Shown here piece by piece: positions 1 through 8,238 of a stretch of 64,000 bases of DNA; within the stretch, counting starts at the first letter, position 1; each line of letters opens with the position of its first letter. The notes under the pieces were generated by a model, which ran no database searches, was not told the origin of the DNA, and saw only the letters and a list, made by a program, of their open reading frames with translations. A program made the translations under genes and the position numbers. Location of the stretch: the NCBI GenBank assembly GCA_965227445.1, contig OZ245751.1, positions 3,906,001-3,970,000 of the forward strand, in the 5' to 3' direction. The stretch is from DT-110 sp030148525. Lineage in GTDB: Bacteria; Bacteroidota; Bacteroidia; Chitinophagales; Saprospiraceae.

Positions 1-130
1 GCACGAATCGGCCATCCATTACATCCAAGTGGAGCCAGTCGGCCTCACTCTCATTGATCATGGAAATTTCTTCGGGAAGCTTGGAAAAATCTGCGGCCAG
101 CAAGGACGGAGCAACGAGGTGCTTATTCAT
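1..130 (-). CDS. rpe: Ribulose-phosphate 3-epimerase, N-terminal part
   Basis: The reverse strand from the ATG at 128-130 reads MNKHLVAPSLLAADFSKL, later reaching WLHLDVMDGRFV, before running off the left edge (43 residues visible). APSLLAADF and HLDVMDG are the first two conserved blocks of ribulose-phosphate 3-epimerase, the TIM-barrel enzyme of the pentose phosphate and Calvin pathways that interconverts ribulose 5-phosphate and xylulose 5-phosphate. The visible blocks contain the catalytic Asp region (DVMDG) and a substrate/metal-contact His. The rest of the enzyme lies outside the window. It reads leftward, away from the gene-free kilobase to its right. Confidence 0.9.
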   Translation of the reverse strand, partial: MNKHLVAPSLLAADFSKLPEEISMINESEADWLHLDVMDGRFV

Positions 131-216
131 GGCAGGCAGTGTTTTTGCGCCATCGGCTTGAATAATGAGCCCTTTTAATGTACCTTGGGCTCGTTCTTAA
201 CGTGCCGCTAAGGTAT

Positions 217-246
217 AAAAAAACCGGTCAGGAGACCTAACCGGTT
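217..246 (-). terminator. Intrinsic terminator ending candidate small RNA A
   Basis: On the reverse strand AACCGGT (246-240) and ACCGGTT (228-222) form a 7-bp stem, with AGG/CCT able to pair inside the loop, followed at once by a T run at 223-217. No coding gene lies just upstream of it on that strand, which suggests a non-coding transcript. Confidence 0.65.
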
Positions 247-416
247 ACAAAAAGAGCTTTGAGAGGCTATCTACATACCATTCGGTGTCTCATTCGACAT
301 CCGAATATTTCTTGATTATGATTTGTTCGTATCGGCCGCGGTACTATTCCTCCGGCTTTGATACAGCGAATGTTTTTTCTTTTCTCTTTGCAGGACATCT
401 TTCTCTCCCGCTGACA
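217..416 (-). ncRNA. Candidate small RNA A (about 200 nt, leftward)
   Basis: Inferred transcript between a promoter-like block (415-472) and an intrinsic terminator (217-246), both reading leftward. A strong internal hairpin pairs ATTCGG..TGTC with GACA..CCGAAT at about 305-285. Only a 43-codon ORF (267-398) fits inside, and its sequence does not look like a protein. The 3' part contains ATAGCCTCTCAA, which recurs at 844-832 in the same intergenic region. The unit resembles candidate RNA B in organisation. It could be a regulatory or housekeeping RNA of an unrecognised family; I could not match it to 6S, SRP, RNase P or tmRNA. Confidence 0.4.
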
Positions 417-472
417 ATACAAATGTGCTACAAATTCTACCACTTTAGAAGTACATTTTAAGGATTTACTGG
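415..472 (-). promoter_or_regulatory. Promoter-like block, copy 1
   Basis: Read leftward, this 58-bp block matches the block at 1120-1177 at about 40 of 58 positions without gaps. The last 15 bases are identical (AGCACATTTGTATTG), as are CCAGTAA and TGTACTT. CACATTTG resembles the Bacteroidota -7 element TAnnTTTG, and the conserved TGTACTT lies roughly where a -33 element would be. Conservation of position and end in two otherwise different units supports a promoter function. Confidence 0.4.
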
Positions 473-665
473 CACCCCTTTATGGCCTTCAAAAAATACA
501 ATTTACTGCAAGTCAGTTTATTATGCCAAAACAAAACCTTATCTACTGGTTTTTTAAGGCCTATTTTTCGTCCAAAATCGCCCCGTTTTTTTTAATTTTT
601 TTTCTATTTGCACTTTTTCCACACCTTCAGTAATATTTCATCCCGCTAAAGCATATTTGCAAAAT

Positions 666-716
666 AAAAATGGGCTTGACGAATTCTCACAGAAGAATCT
701 ATCAAGCCCATTTTTT
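666..716. terminator. Bidirectional terminator-like hairpin
   Basis: AAAAATGGGCTTGA (666-679) pairs with TCAAGCCCATTTTT (702-715). The stem is flanked by A-rich and T-rich ends on both sides, so it could stop transcription on either strand. No ORF abuts it, so it probably ends an untranslated RNA in this kilobase. Confidence 0.55.
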
Positions 717-865
717 GTATGGTGTAGGAAAGAAGAAATAGTCTAGAAAAAAATGTAATCGGTTTGTAACCTGGAAGTGAGGGCTCCGTAAAAGACAAAT
801 AGCGAATGAAAGAATTACTAAACTACAAGTGCTTGAGAGGCTATAAAAATTCTTGTCTTGATTAG

Positions 866-897
866 AAGTTCGGTAGATAATGCCGAACTTTTTTTTT
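866..897 (+). terminator. Intrinsic terminator in gene-free region
   Basis: AAGTTCGG (866-873) and CCGAACTT (883-890) form a stem with a 9-nt loop, followed by an uninterrupted T run to 897. It reads rightward and would end an RNA transcribed from about 720-860, for which I see no coding potential. Confidence 0.6.
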
Positions 898-908
898 GGT
901 TAGATTGG

Positions 909-1120
909 AAAAAAAAAGGGTACCGAAAATAAAATTTACGATACCCTTTCAACGCACTCATGAGATTATAACCTGTTTTTTTTGACCCCCAAAGGGGGGC
1001 CTTCACTGGGATTTCGATTTGTTAGTAGTGGTCGTCTAAAGGTCGTCGTTTTTCAAGGAATTATAACTTGCTTAGTGAGTCGCGTGAGGTCGCTGTATTG
1101 GGGGCTTTCCCCCTGCGTTC
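909..1120 (-). ncRNA. Candidate small RNA B (about 210 nt, leftward)
   Basis: The unit starts just after the promoter-like block at 1120-1177 and ends at a leftward intrinsic terminator: GGGTA/TACCC stem at 949-915, then T's to 909. It holds two very stable hairpins, one of five G against five C at about 1110-1096 and one pairing GACCCCC with GGGGG at about 996-979. AACGCA near the 5' end can pair with TGCGTT near the 3' end (about 956-951), so the ends may close as in 6S-type RNAs. No plausible ORF is present. Family not recognised. Confidence 0.4.
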
Positions 1121-1177
1121 AATACAAATGTGCTGCAATTGTCGCACTTTACTAAGTACAATTCACTAACTTACTGG
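1120..1177 (-). promoter_or_regulatory. Promoter-like block, copy 2
   Basis: Second copy of the 58-bp leftward block described at 415-472, ending in the identical AGCACATTTGTATTG. It immediately precedes candidate RNA B. Between 1178 and the next gene at 1277 nothing else is recognisable. Confidence 0.4.
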
Positions 1178-1276
1178 ATCAGTAAAGCCGATCAAAAAAA
1201 ACATAAGTGGCTAAAATACAGCGTTTTGCGATAAAAAAATTCCGTGTTTCTGATTTTTAACCCCCAAAAAATTACT

Positions 1277-2743
1277 ATGGAACAAAGCAAAATAGTTCAG
1301 TATATCTCTAAAATGGAGCGCAAAGACCAGGACAAATTCACCCAATTCGTCGAAAGTCCCTACTTCAACCAGCACGAACCGACCCGCAAATTGCTCCACC
1401 TGATAGTAAAAGAGACCCAACGCAAGAAGCCCCGACTAGGAAAAGAGTATGTATTCGGTAAATTGTTCTCCGGCGAGGCATTCGACGAGCAGAAGCTCTA
1501 CAACCTCATGTCGAACCTCAAAAAGCTCTTACACCGATTCCTCGCCCAACAAGAATACGAAGAACAGCCCTTTCAGGAAGATCTGCACACCGTTAATTGG
1601 GCTTACGCCAAAAACCAATTCGATCTTTTTACCAACCGGGCCAAAAACCTCCACAAGAAGCTGGAAAAGATACCTTACCGTAATGAAGACTATTACTATA
1701 CGAAGTATCGTCTTCAGTTTATGCTCGGCTATTACGGCGGGCAATATGTCGACCGGTCGAAATCCGACCGCCTGCAGCATATGATGGATCACCTTGACAA
1801 GTACTACATTCTCGAAAAGCTCCGGAACTCCTGTCACCTTACCGCCCACGAATTCCTGATGAATACGACCTACAACTTTAGCCTGTTGGATCAGGTACTG
1901 GAATACGTCGAAAAGAATCTGGCTAAATACGTGGATGATTCATCCATCATGCTCTACTATTATGTCTTATTGACCTTACGGCACGATAGCTCCGAGTACT
2001 ATCAGGAGCTTAAAAAGATTATGCAAAGTGGCTACAACAGATTATCACCCCTCGAGCAACAAGACCTCTATTCTTTTTCCCAAAACTATTGTATCCGCAA
2101 GATCAATCAGGGCCAGTATGCGTATCAACTGGAGTTATTCCAACTGTACAAGCAAGGACTCACCAGTGGCATCTTACTTACCAACGGAGTCATCAATGAA
2201 TGGGATTATAAAAATATCACCACCCTGGCTTGCGGCTTGAAGGAATTTGCCTGGACTGAAAACTTTATCAATAAATACAAAAACCACATCCCGGCCCACC
2301 AACGGGAAAACGCCTACAATTACAACCTGGCCAACCTCTACTACAATAAAAAACTCTACGATAAGACCATTGAGACCCTCAACCAAGTTCAGTACACCGA
2401 TATTAAGTATCACCTGAACGGTAATGATTTATTGCTCCGCACTTTTTACGCCAAGAAAGATATCGAGGCCCTTCTTTCACTAATCGAAACCTTCCGTCTG
2501 TTCATTTTCAGAAACCGTAAGATTACCACCGTGCAGAAAAAAGGATACACCAATTTCCTGCGCTTTACCAAACGCCTGGTCATCCTGAAGAACAGCAAAT
2601 CGACCTATACCCGAAAAGAGTATATAGAACGCCTGGAAAAACTCCATTCCCAGGTTTTCGAGACCAAAGAGGTAATCAATAAAAAATGGCTTATCCAGGA
2701 AACGGGCATTGACCTCCCCCCGGAACAGCAAGCAGCAAATTAG
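1277..2743 (+). CDS. Conserved-looking hypothetical protein, 488 aa
   Basis: Soluble protein without signal peptide or membrane segment. The start at 1277 (MEQSKIVQYISKM) is preferred over an in-frame ATG at 1244 because the extra 11 residues are unlike a protein N terminus. The N-terminal third holds a motif of the form F-x2-FVESPYFNQHEPTRKLL, and the rest is rich in Tyr, Leu and Asn with a regular helical look, possibly TPR-like repeats (for example around residues 330-400). I do not recognise a characterised family. It stands alone, preceded by the non-coding region and followed by heptanucleotide repeats, so context gives no function. Confidence 0.8.
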   Translation: MEQSKIVQYISKMERKDQDKFTQFVESPYFNQHEPTRKLLHLIVKETQRKKPRLGKEYVFGKLFSGEAFDEQKLYNLMSNLKKLLHRFLAQQEYEEQPFQEDLHTVNWAYAKNQFDLFTNRAKNLHKKLEKIPYRNEDYYYTKYRLQFMLGYYGGQYVDRSKSDRLQHMMDHLDKYYILEKLRNSCHLTAHEFLMNTTYNFSLLDQVLEYVEKNLAKYVDDSSIMLYYYVLLTLRHDSSEYYQELKKIMQSGYNRLSPLEQQDLYSFSQNYCIRKINQGQYAYQLELFQLYKQGLTSGILLTNGVINEWDYKNITTLACGLKEFAWTENFINKYKNHIPAHQRENAYNYNLANLYYNKKLYDKTIETLNQVQYTDIKYHLNGNDLLLRTFYAKKDIEALLSLIETFRLFIFRNRKITTVQKKGYTNFLRFTKRLVILKNSKSTYTRKEYIERLEKLHSQVFETKEVINKKWLIQETGIDLPPEQQAAN

Positions 2744-2852
2744 AGGAGGTTGAGGCTTAGGTTGAGTAATGAGGATTGACATTCAGGTTGAGGTCCATGA
2801 CCTCTCGCACACCCTCATGCCCGCCGCAGCCCGTCAGGGCGTAGGCGAGAAA

Positions 2853-2973
2853 CCGTGGATCGTGGGCCGTGAACCGTGGACCGTGAACCGTGAACCGTGG
2901 GCCGTGAACCGTGGACCGTGAACCGTGGACCGTGGGCCGTGAACCGTGAACCGTGGACCGTGAACCGTGGACC
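2853..2973 (+). repeat. Heptanucleotide tandem repeat (CCGTGRR)n
   Basis: Seventeen consecutive 7-bp units of the form CCGTGAA, CCGTGGA or CCGTGGG, with one TCGTGGG variant, fill the space between the hypothetical gene and the exonuclease gene. Units differ only at the last two positions. The 7-bp unit excludes a coding repeat because it is not a multiple of three. Related units appear at 8109-8234, 21500-21757 and 46291-46352. Confidence 0.95.
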
Positions 2974-2979
2974 TCCCTC

Positions 2980-3741
2980 CTACCCCCTGTCATCCACGTG
3001 GGTGTATTGATCTTCCGTCAACAAAGGTTTGCGTTGGAAGCGACGGAATAGTTGGATGGTAGCCAGCACATCCTTTTCGCAATAGTGGGCGATCCGTGGC
3101 AGATCCTGTTCCTGCCAATATACCCGCCCCACGTCACTGCCATCGATATCGTCCTTTGGGGAGGGGAAGCCCAGCAAGGCTGCCAGCAGTTTCAGGGATG
3201 TGAAGTTCTTGCGGTCACCAAACTTCCAAAACTCCATGGTATCGAGCAGGTGTTTGGTTTCCCAGGGTTTCTTGCCGGCAATTTGCAGGGGCGCGGGAAA
3301 AGCCAGGCCGTGAACCACCATACGACGACAGATGTAGGGAATATCAAACTCTTTAATATTGTGTCCACAGATGAATTGCTGGTGCACATTGCTGTAATAT
3401 TGGTCCAGGAGCTCCGCAAATGCCCGCAACAGGGCTGCCTCATCGTCGTCGGCAAATGATTTTAACCGAACTTTAACACAGTCATTTTCCTTGTCCCAAT
3501 AAGCTACTCCGACACTAATACAAACGATCTTTCCGAACTCTGCAAAAATGCCCGCGCGGTCCTGGTAGCTGTCCCGCACCAGCTCTTCGGTGAGTTCTGA
3601 TTCATCAATACGTAAAACCTGGCGGCTTTTCAGGCGCCACAAGGCCTGCATGTCTTCCGAAAGATCTTCAAAAGCAGCGACCCCGGAAACGCATTCTGCA
3701 TCCAGGAATAATACTTTTGCCATATCAATTTGCTCGATCAT
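2980..3741 (-). CDS. DnaQ-fold 3'-5' exonuclease (PolB-exonuclease-like)
   Basis: Predicted DEDDy exonuclease of 253 residues. ExoI is LFLDAE with D14 and E16, ExoII is GHNIKEFD with N128 and D133, and ExoIII is YCEKD with Y220 and D224, so all metal-binding acids are present. The family is a stand-alone relative of the proofreading domain of family B DNA polymerases; its substrate is not known to me. The chosen start MIEQIDMAKVLFLD places ExoI close to the N terminus as expected; the longer frame from 3819 lacks a convincing N-terminal extension. It reads toward the heptamer repeats and is not in an operon. Confidence 0.85.
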   Translation of the reverse strand: MIEQIDMAKVLFLDAECVSGVAAFEDLSEDMQALWRLKSRQVLRIDESELTEELVRDSYQDRAGIFAEFGKIVCISVGVAYWDKENDCVKVRLKSFADDDEAALLRAFAELLDQYYSNVHQQFICGHNIKEFDIPYICRRMVVHGLAFPAPLQIAGKKPWETKHLLDTMEFWKFGDRKNFTSLKLLAALLGFPSPKDDIDGSDVGRVYWQEQDLPRIAHYCEKDVLATIQLFRRFQRKPLLTEDQYTHVDDRG

Positions 3742-3933
3742 CACGTTATTGGTTTCTGTAAATCGGGCGTTAAAAAGTGGAATAACCCGGGTTGAAAAGG
3801 AGTTTCTTTTGTAATCCAACAGACAATTTAACCATTTTCATCGCGTTTCCATTTTTGAACTGCCCGACGACTCGCCGGATGGACGAGTTTATAACCAGAA
3901 ACTGATTTTTACTCATTTAAAAAGCTTTTAACC

Positions 3934-4923
3934 ATGGCAACAGATGCTGGGTCAAATTCACAACGCAAGTTACTGCCAATCGCAGTTGCTATTATTGCTG
4001 TCTTGCTGATTGTCAACGTGATTTTGTTGGTAGGCCGCAACCGTGCCGCTAACACAAACAAGGAACTTACTTCACAATTGGATGAGTCCGAACAGCTGAA
4101 AGCCGAACTAGAGAAGGAATACTACGAAGCTCTCTCCGAACTGGAAGAGATGCGGGGTAGTAATGAAGAACTCAACGCACTGATTGAAAAACAAAAAGGT
4201 GAGTTGAAGGAGTCCAAAACGCAAATCGAAGGTTTACTGCGCAACAAAAGCCAACTGGCTCAGGCCCGGCGTGAAATCCAGAACATGACTTCGAAGGTTC
4301 AGGAATACGTTGCCGAGATCAATAAATTGAAGCAGGAGAACCAGGAACTGATGGCGACTACGGATTCTCTATCAACCGAAAACAGAACACTGGCCACCAA
4401 CCTGAGTAGCCAGCAGGACTCGACCCGTCGCCTCGTTTCTGCTCGTGAAGCACTGCTGACGGAGAAGGAACAGCTGATGCAAACCAAGGAAGAATTATCC
4501 AAAAAGGTCAATATTGCCTCCGTGGTGAAGGTAAAGAATATCGAAGTGGAAGGCCAGAAAGTCCGTAACAACGGCAAAACGGCTTCCCGTGGAGCGGCCA
4601 AAAACGTCGAACAAATTCAGGTTTGTTTCGAAACAACCGCCAACGATGTTACAGAAAACCCAACGGAGCTTTTCCTGGTGCGTATTATCAATCCCAATGG
4701 GGAGACTCTGGCAATTGAGTCTCTGGGGTCCGGTACATTCCAGGATAACAGCAATATGGAGACCGTTCGCTTTACCAAGATGACGGAAATGCCCTACGAC
4801 AACGATGTCGCCAAGCAGTGTACCGTCTGGAGTCCCGGTCAACCCTTTTCCGAAGGTCAGTACACCGTAGAGATTTACAACAAAGGTTATCTGGCTGGTA
4901 CCAGTACCTTCGAATTCCGCTAG
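3934..4923 (+). CDS. Single-pass membrane protein with long coiled coil
   Basis: 329 residues. A membrane helix at about 13-33 (LLPIAVAIIAVLLIVNVILL) follows a short polar N terminus. Residues 40-195 are a Glu/Lys/Gln-rich coiled coil, and residues 200-329 form a beta-rich domain ending TSTFEFR. The topology suggests a periplasmic coiled coil anchored in the inner membrane. Function unknown; such proteins are often annotated as Smc-like only because of the coiled coil. A strong terminator follows at 4967, so it is transcribed alone. Confidence 0.85.
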   Translation: MATDAGSNSQRKLLPIAVAIIAVLLIVNVILLVGRNRAANTNKELTSQLDESEQLKAELEKEYYEALSELEEMRGSNEELNALIEKQKGELKESKTQIEGLLRNKSQLAQARREIQNMTSKVQEYVAEINKLKQENQELMATTDSLSTENRTLATNLSSQQDSTRRLVSAREALLTEKEQLMQTKEELSKKVNIASVVKVKNIEVEGQKVRNNGKTASRGAAKNVEQIQVCFETTANDVTENPTELFLVRIINPNGETLAIESLGSGTFQDNSNMETVRFTKMTEMPYDNDVAKQCTVWSPGQPFSEGQYTVEIYNKGYLAGTSTFEFR

Positions 4924-4966
4924 TAAACCCATTAAAACCCGAGGTCGGTATTTCTACCGACTATGT

Positions 4967-5006
4967 CTCCCGCAAGCAGCAATAGCCGCTTGCGGGAGTT
5001 TGTTTT
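4967..5006 (+). terminator. Intrinsic terminator of the coiled-coil gene
   Basis: CTCCCGCAAGC (4967-4977) pairs perfectly with GCTTGCGGGAG (4988-4998) over an 11-bp stem and is followed by TTTGTTTT. It separates the coiled-coil gene from the downstream DUF1801 gene. A smaller hairpin, GGTCGGTA against TACCGAC, lies just before it at 4942-4962. Confidence 0.85.
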
Positions 5007-5024
5007 AGGTCCGATCTTGCAGTT

Positions 5025-5387
5025 ATGGATCAAGTACTATCTTTCCTCGAAGAGATTCCCGATACCAATCAGCGGGAACTGGCTATGCTCGTACACGATG
5101 ACCTGCTCGATTGGCTCTTTCCCTGTGAAACAGCCATCAAATGGCAGATACCCTTTTTTATGCATTACGGCAACCTCTGTTACCTCAATCCCGTACCCAA
5201 GCGGGAGCTCATACTTGGATTTATGCGCGGAGCTGCTCTGAGCGATCCCGGTGGCCTACTTGTTGCCGGGGACCGGAAAACGATTCGACACCTGCCATTG
5301 TACAGCCCGGCCGACTGGTATCAGCCCGGAGTTCGGGAACTCGTGTTGGAGTCCGCTGCCCTAAATGAACAATACCTGAAAGCTTAG
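5025..5387 (+). CDS. DUF1801 domain protein
   Basis: 120-residue cytoplasmic protein. The block AIKWQIPFFMHYGNLCYLNP followed by ELILGFMRGAAL matches the DUF1801/YdhG signature (AIKWxxPFF...LGFxRG). Members adopt a small alpha/beta fold; the B. subtilis relative YdhG has been linked to iron handling, but there is no direct evidence for that here. The gene is the first of a close group with the DUF2452 and DUF1573 genes (26 nt to the next start). Confidence 0.75.
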   Translation: MDQVLSFLEEIPDTNQRELAMLVHDDLLDWLFPCETAIKWQIPFFMHYGNLCYLNPVPKRELILGFMRGAALSDPGGLLVAGDRKTIRHLPLYSPADWYQPGVRELVLESAALNEQYLKA

Positions 5388-5412
5388 GTTACCCTATTCA
5401 CCAAATAGTGCT

Positions 5413-5910
5413 ATGGAAAACAGTAGACGGAATATGAAAAAAGATGATCAAAAGAATCAGAAAACACCTTCCGAGAACCCCATTGATCCCGATAAGATAA
5501 CGGAGACCCCACACATACTCCCCTATGCACATACGGTGGGTGGGGTGCAAATCAAGCCCATCGACAAAGGAAGGGTTAAGGGGCGTGCTGTCTCCTCCAT
5601 GTACGAACAAACAGACATGCAACTCAACCAGATCCGCAAACAGATTGAGTTGTTGGCCCAACAGGCTAAGGACATCCACAAACGGGTAATTATATCCGAG
5701 CGGATCTACGAAGCAGATATGAGTTTCGAGCCCCTCGTGGGTTTCACCTATCACCTTTACCAGAAGGGCGACGGTGCCTTCGTCGTTTCTATGGTAGCCC
5801 CCAATGAGTGGGGATCGCGCTCGCCCTACACCTTTATTGCCACTGTCCGCATGCTGGCCGACCACACCTGGGAAGTACTGGAAGAAGGTGAAATAGACGA
5901 CCTTTTATGA
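5413..5910 (+). CDS. DUF2452 domain protein
   Basis: 165 residues (158 if translation starts at the second ATG, 5434). The N terminus is polar and low complexity, residues 36-60 hold HTVGGVQIKPIDKGRVKGRA, then comes a helix (MYEQTDMQLNQIRKQIELLA), and the C-terminal half reads FEPLVGFTYHLYQ through a YTFIATVRMLADHTWEV block. These blocks match the DUF2452 family, common in Bacteroidota and of unknown function. Its stop overlaps the start of the next gene by 4 nt, so the two are translationally coupled. Confidence 0.75.
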   Translation: MENSRRNMKKDDQKNQKTPSENPIDPDKITETPHILPYAHTVGGVQIKPIDKGRVKGRAVSSMYEQTDMQLNQIRKQIELLAQQAKDIHKRVIISERIYEADMSFEPLVGFTYHLYQKGDGAFVVSMVAPNEWGSRSPYTFIATVRMLADHTWEVLEEGEIDDLL

Positions 5911-6248
5911 TGTATCTTTTGATGTACGTTGCTTTTTCCCTGACCGGTATTCAGTGGCTCACGCCTGCGGATCACGATTTTGGCAGTGTTCCACGGGGCG
6001 AATCGGTTACACACCATTTCGTTTATCAGAATAATACCTCCTCCCCGCTCGTGATTGACAATGTCCGAGTAACCTGTGGCTGCACCGCCCCGGACTGGTC
6101 AACATCAGCCCTGCCGCCGGGGACCTCCGATACGCTAAGCATAGTTTTTCAGGGGCAGAAACGAGGCCCCTTTAGCAAGCAGATCAAAGTGTATTTCAAT
6201 GTGCAACGCCGCGCTGAACGCCTGCAGATCAGCGGAACTGTCGAATAA
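5907..6248 (+). CDS. DUF1573 domain envelope protein
   Basis: 113 residues. A short hydrophobic N terminus (MMYLLMYVAFSLTGI) is followed by a single DUF1573 immunoglobulin-like domain: DHDFGSVPRGESVTHHFVYQN, then RVTCGCTAPDWS and FQGQKRGPFSKQIKVYFN. The CGCT motif with its two cysteines is the family hallmark. These proteins are exported in Bacteroidota and their role is unknown. ATG overlaps the previous TGA. Confidence 0.85.
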   Translation: MMYLLMYVAFSLTGIQWLTPADHDFGSVPRGESVTHHFVYQNNTSSPLVIDNVRVTCGCTAPDWSTSALPPGTSDTLSIVFQGQKRGPFSKQIKVYFNVQRRAERLQISGTVE

Positions 6249-6437
6249 ATCCGACTGCTCATCGGGCTTGCTCACCCTTCCGGCTATCTTAACAAAGCTC
6301 TAACATTGCCGAAACACCTATTTAGGCTATCTTTGTGCCGCAAATGAAATTTTCGCTGAGAATGGAATTGGAAGTCCCCAATCCATTCGACAAGCGGTAT
6401 ATTTGCTATTATTGCATGCTCAGACTAAGCTTTCCCT

Positions 6438-8051
6438 ATGATATTCTTGCTTGTATACTATGTGTTATTGAGTGCCGGCCTTTATGTTACCTTTCAAAAA
6501 GCGGACATCCAGCCCTGGAAGGCACTAATTCCCGGTTGGAATTTTGTGGAATGGTGCAAATTGGTTGGCCGGCACCCTGCTCATGCACTTTGGTTGCTCT
6601 TCCCCATTGTCAACCTTTTTATCTTTGCCGGACTCGCTATTGACCTGGTTCGCTCATTTGGTAAACACCTGTTCTGGCACTCCGTGGTCGCTGTCGTTTT
6701 TGCCCCGCTGTACTTCCTCTACCTCGGTTTGAATAAAGACGATAAATACGAGGACCCCATTCTGGACAAAGAGCGGTCTTACAAGCAGCAAATCCAAGAA
6801 GCGAAAGAACAAGGTAAGGAACGCCAGGTGCGCAAGCTGGAACAAAAGAATCCTTTCAAAAAATCACCAACCAGAGAATGGGTAGAGGCGGTTATTTTCG
6901 CGGTCTTTGCGGCAGCCTTTATCCGCATGTTTCTGATTGAAGCCTATGTCATTCCGACTTCCTCGATGGAAGGGTCCCTCCTGGTCGGTGACTTTCTGTT
7001 CGTAAGTAAAGCCCACTACGGGATACGCACGCCCCAGACAATAGCTATGATTCCGCTGCTTCACAACCGCGTTCCTGCCATTGGCGGTGAATCCTACCTG
7101 GAAAAGCCCAAACTTCCTTACTACCGGCTACCCGCTATCGAAAAGATCGATCGCAACGATCCGGTAGTCTTTAATTATCCGGAAGGAGATAGCGTCTACA
7201 TTTTCCCTTACCGTACCTGGAGTGTACACGACCTGAAGCGCGGGGCCATTCCCCAACAGGAAACCCGGCTGATCCAGTCGGGGCGGGTACCCCTGGTGAC
7301 ACGTCCAATCGACAAAAAAGATCACTACATCAAACGCTGCATTGCGATACCCGGCGACAGCCTGGAAATAATTGATCGCCAGGTATACATAAATGGAGAA
7401 CCGGCTCAGAATCCCAGAAAGATTCAATACGTCTATCAGGTGCAAAGTCCCAGCGCTATCAATACCCGTAATTTTACAAAATGGGGTATCTCGGAAGAAG
7501 ATGTCTTGCAAGTTCAACAGGGTGAAGGCAATTCGGGCATGGTAATGGCAGTGGTCCTCAATCAGGACCAGATCGATCAACTGCAGGCAATGGATCCCGG
7601 TATTCAGATCGAGGTTGTCGAGTACGGGCAGGCCACCCAGGACCGGGCAGCCCTCTTTCCTCATGACTCCAGGCATTACGATGGATGGACCGTCGATAAT
7701 TTCGGGCCCATCTACATTCCCAAAGCCGGCGAAACGGTCTCTTTGTCACCGTCCACAATCGCTCCGTACCGGCGGGTCATTGAGGTGTACGAAGGTAACG
7801 ATCTCGACGAACGCAACGGAAAGATCTTCATCAATGGAGAAGAAGTGACCGAATATACCTTTGAGATGGATTATTACTGGATGATGGGTGATAACCGACA
7901 TAATTCCGAGGATTCCCGGGTTTGGGGGTACGTACCCGAGAATCATGTGGTTGGTAAACCGCTGTTTATCTGGTTCTCAACGCGCGAAGGCAGCATCAGC
8001 AAAGGTATCAACTGGAAACGCATCTTCAAGTCGGCCAGTAGCCGGAATTAG
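6438..8051 (+). CDS. lepB: Signal peptidase I
   Basis: 537 residues. Membrane segments at about 3-17, 48-68, 75-97 and 155-172 precede the catalytic region. The Ser-Met box is IPTSSMEGSLLVGD with nucleophile S176, and the general base lies in HYIKRCIAIPGD (K299). The late box MMGDNRHNSEDSR starts at 482. It cleaves Sec signal peptides on the periplasmic side of the inner membrane. The length and the large insert between the Lys and MGDNR boxes are typical of Bacteroidota enzymes. The first ATG of this frame gives a hydrophobic N terminus and is accepted. Confidence 0.95.
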   Translation: MIFLLVYYVLLSAGLYVTFQKADIQPWKALIPGWNFVEWCKLVGRHPAHALWLLFPIVNLFIFAGLAIDLVRSFGKHLFWHSVVAVVFAPLYFLYLGLNKDDKYEDPILDKERSYKQQIQEAKEQGKERQVRKLEQKNPFKKSPTREWVEAVIFAVFAAAFIRMFLIEAYVIPTSSMEGSLLVGDFLFVSKAHYGIRTPQTIAMIPLLHNRVPAIGGESYLEKPKLPYYRLPAIEKIDRNDPVVFNYPEGDSVYIFPYRTWSVHDLKRGAIPQQETRLIQSGRVPLVTRPIDKKDHYIKRCIAIPGDSLEIIDRQVYINGEPAQNPRKIQYVYQVQSPSAINTRNFTKWGISEEDVLQVQQGEGNSGMVMAVVLNQDQIDQLQAMDPGIQIEVVEYGQATQDRAALFPHDSRHYDGWTVDNFGPIYIPKAGETVSLSPSTIAPYRRVIEVYEGNDLDERNGKIFINGEEVTEYTFEMDYYWMMGDNRHNSEDSRVWGYVPENHVVGKPLFIWFSTREGSISKGINWKRIFKSASSRN

Positions 8052-8093
8052 TTCGCAACCTCTAAAGTGGTGGGGCGGGTGTTGCTTGCTGCG

Positions 8094-8238
8094 CTTTTCA
8101 CCACAGCCCGTAAGGGCCGTGGACCTTGCCCTCAACCGTGGTGCTTAAAAAAGGCCTGCTTCACGCAGTGATCACTATGGAACGCTGTGGTTCGCAGCGA
8201 TCCATCTATCCCCGCTATAAACCTTGAACCGTGGACCT
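8094..8238. repeat. Degenerate CCGTGRR and ACGCAGTG repeat remnants
   Basis: The gap between lepB and the Nudix gene (convergent) holds scattered pieces of two repeats found elsewhere: GGGCCGTGGACC and CTTGAACCGTGGACC (heptamer family) and CACGCAGTGATC with GGTTCGCAGCGATCC, like the array at 21431-21757. No clear U-rich terminator is visible. Confidence 0.6.

Noticed and set aside
818..1006. 62-codon reverse ORF in the left gene-free region
   Set aside because: Biased composition, overlaps a terminator and candidate RNA B; not protein-like.
2757..2993. 78-codon reverse ORF reading VHGSR repeats
   Set aside because: It is the translation of the CCGTGRR heptamer tract; the 7-bp period and lack of a gene-like start argue against coding.
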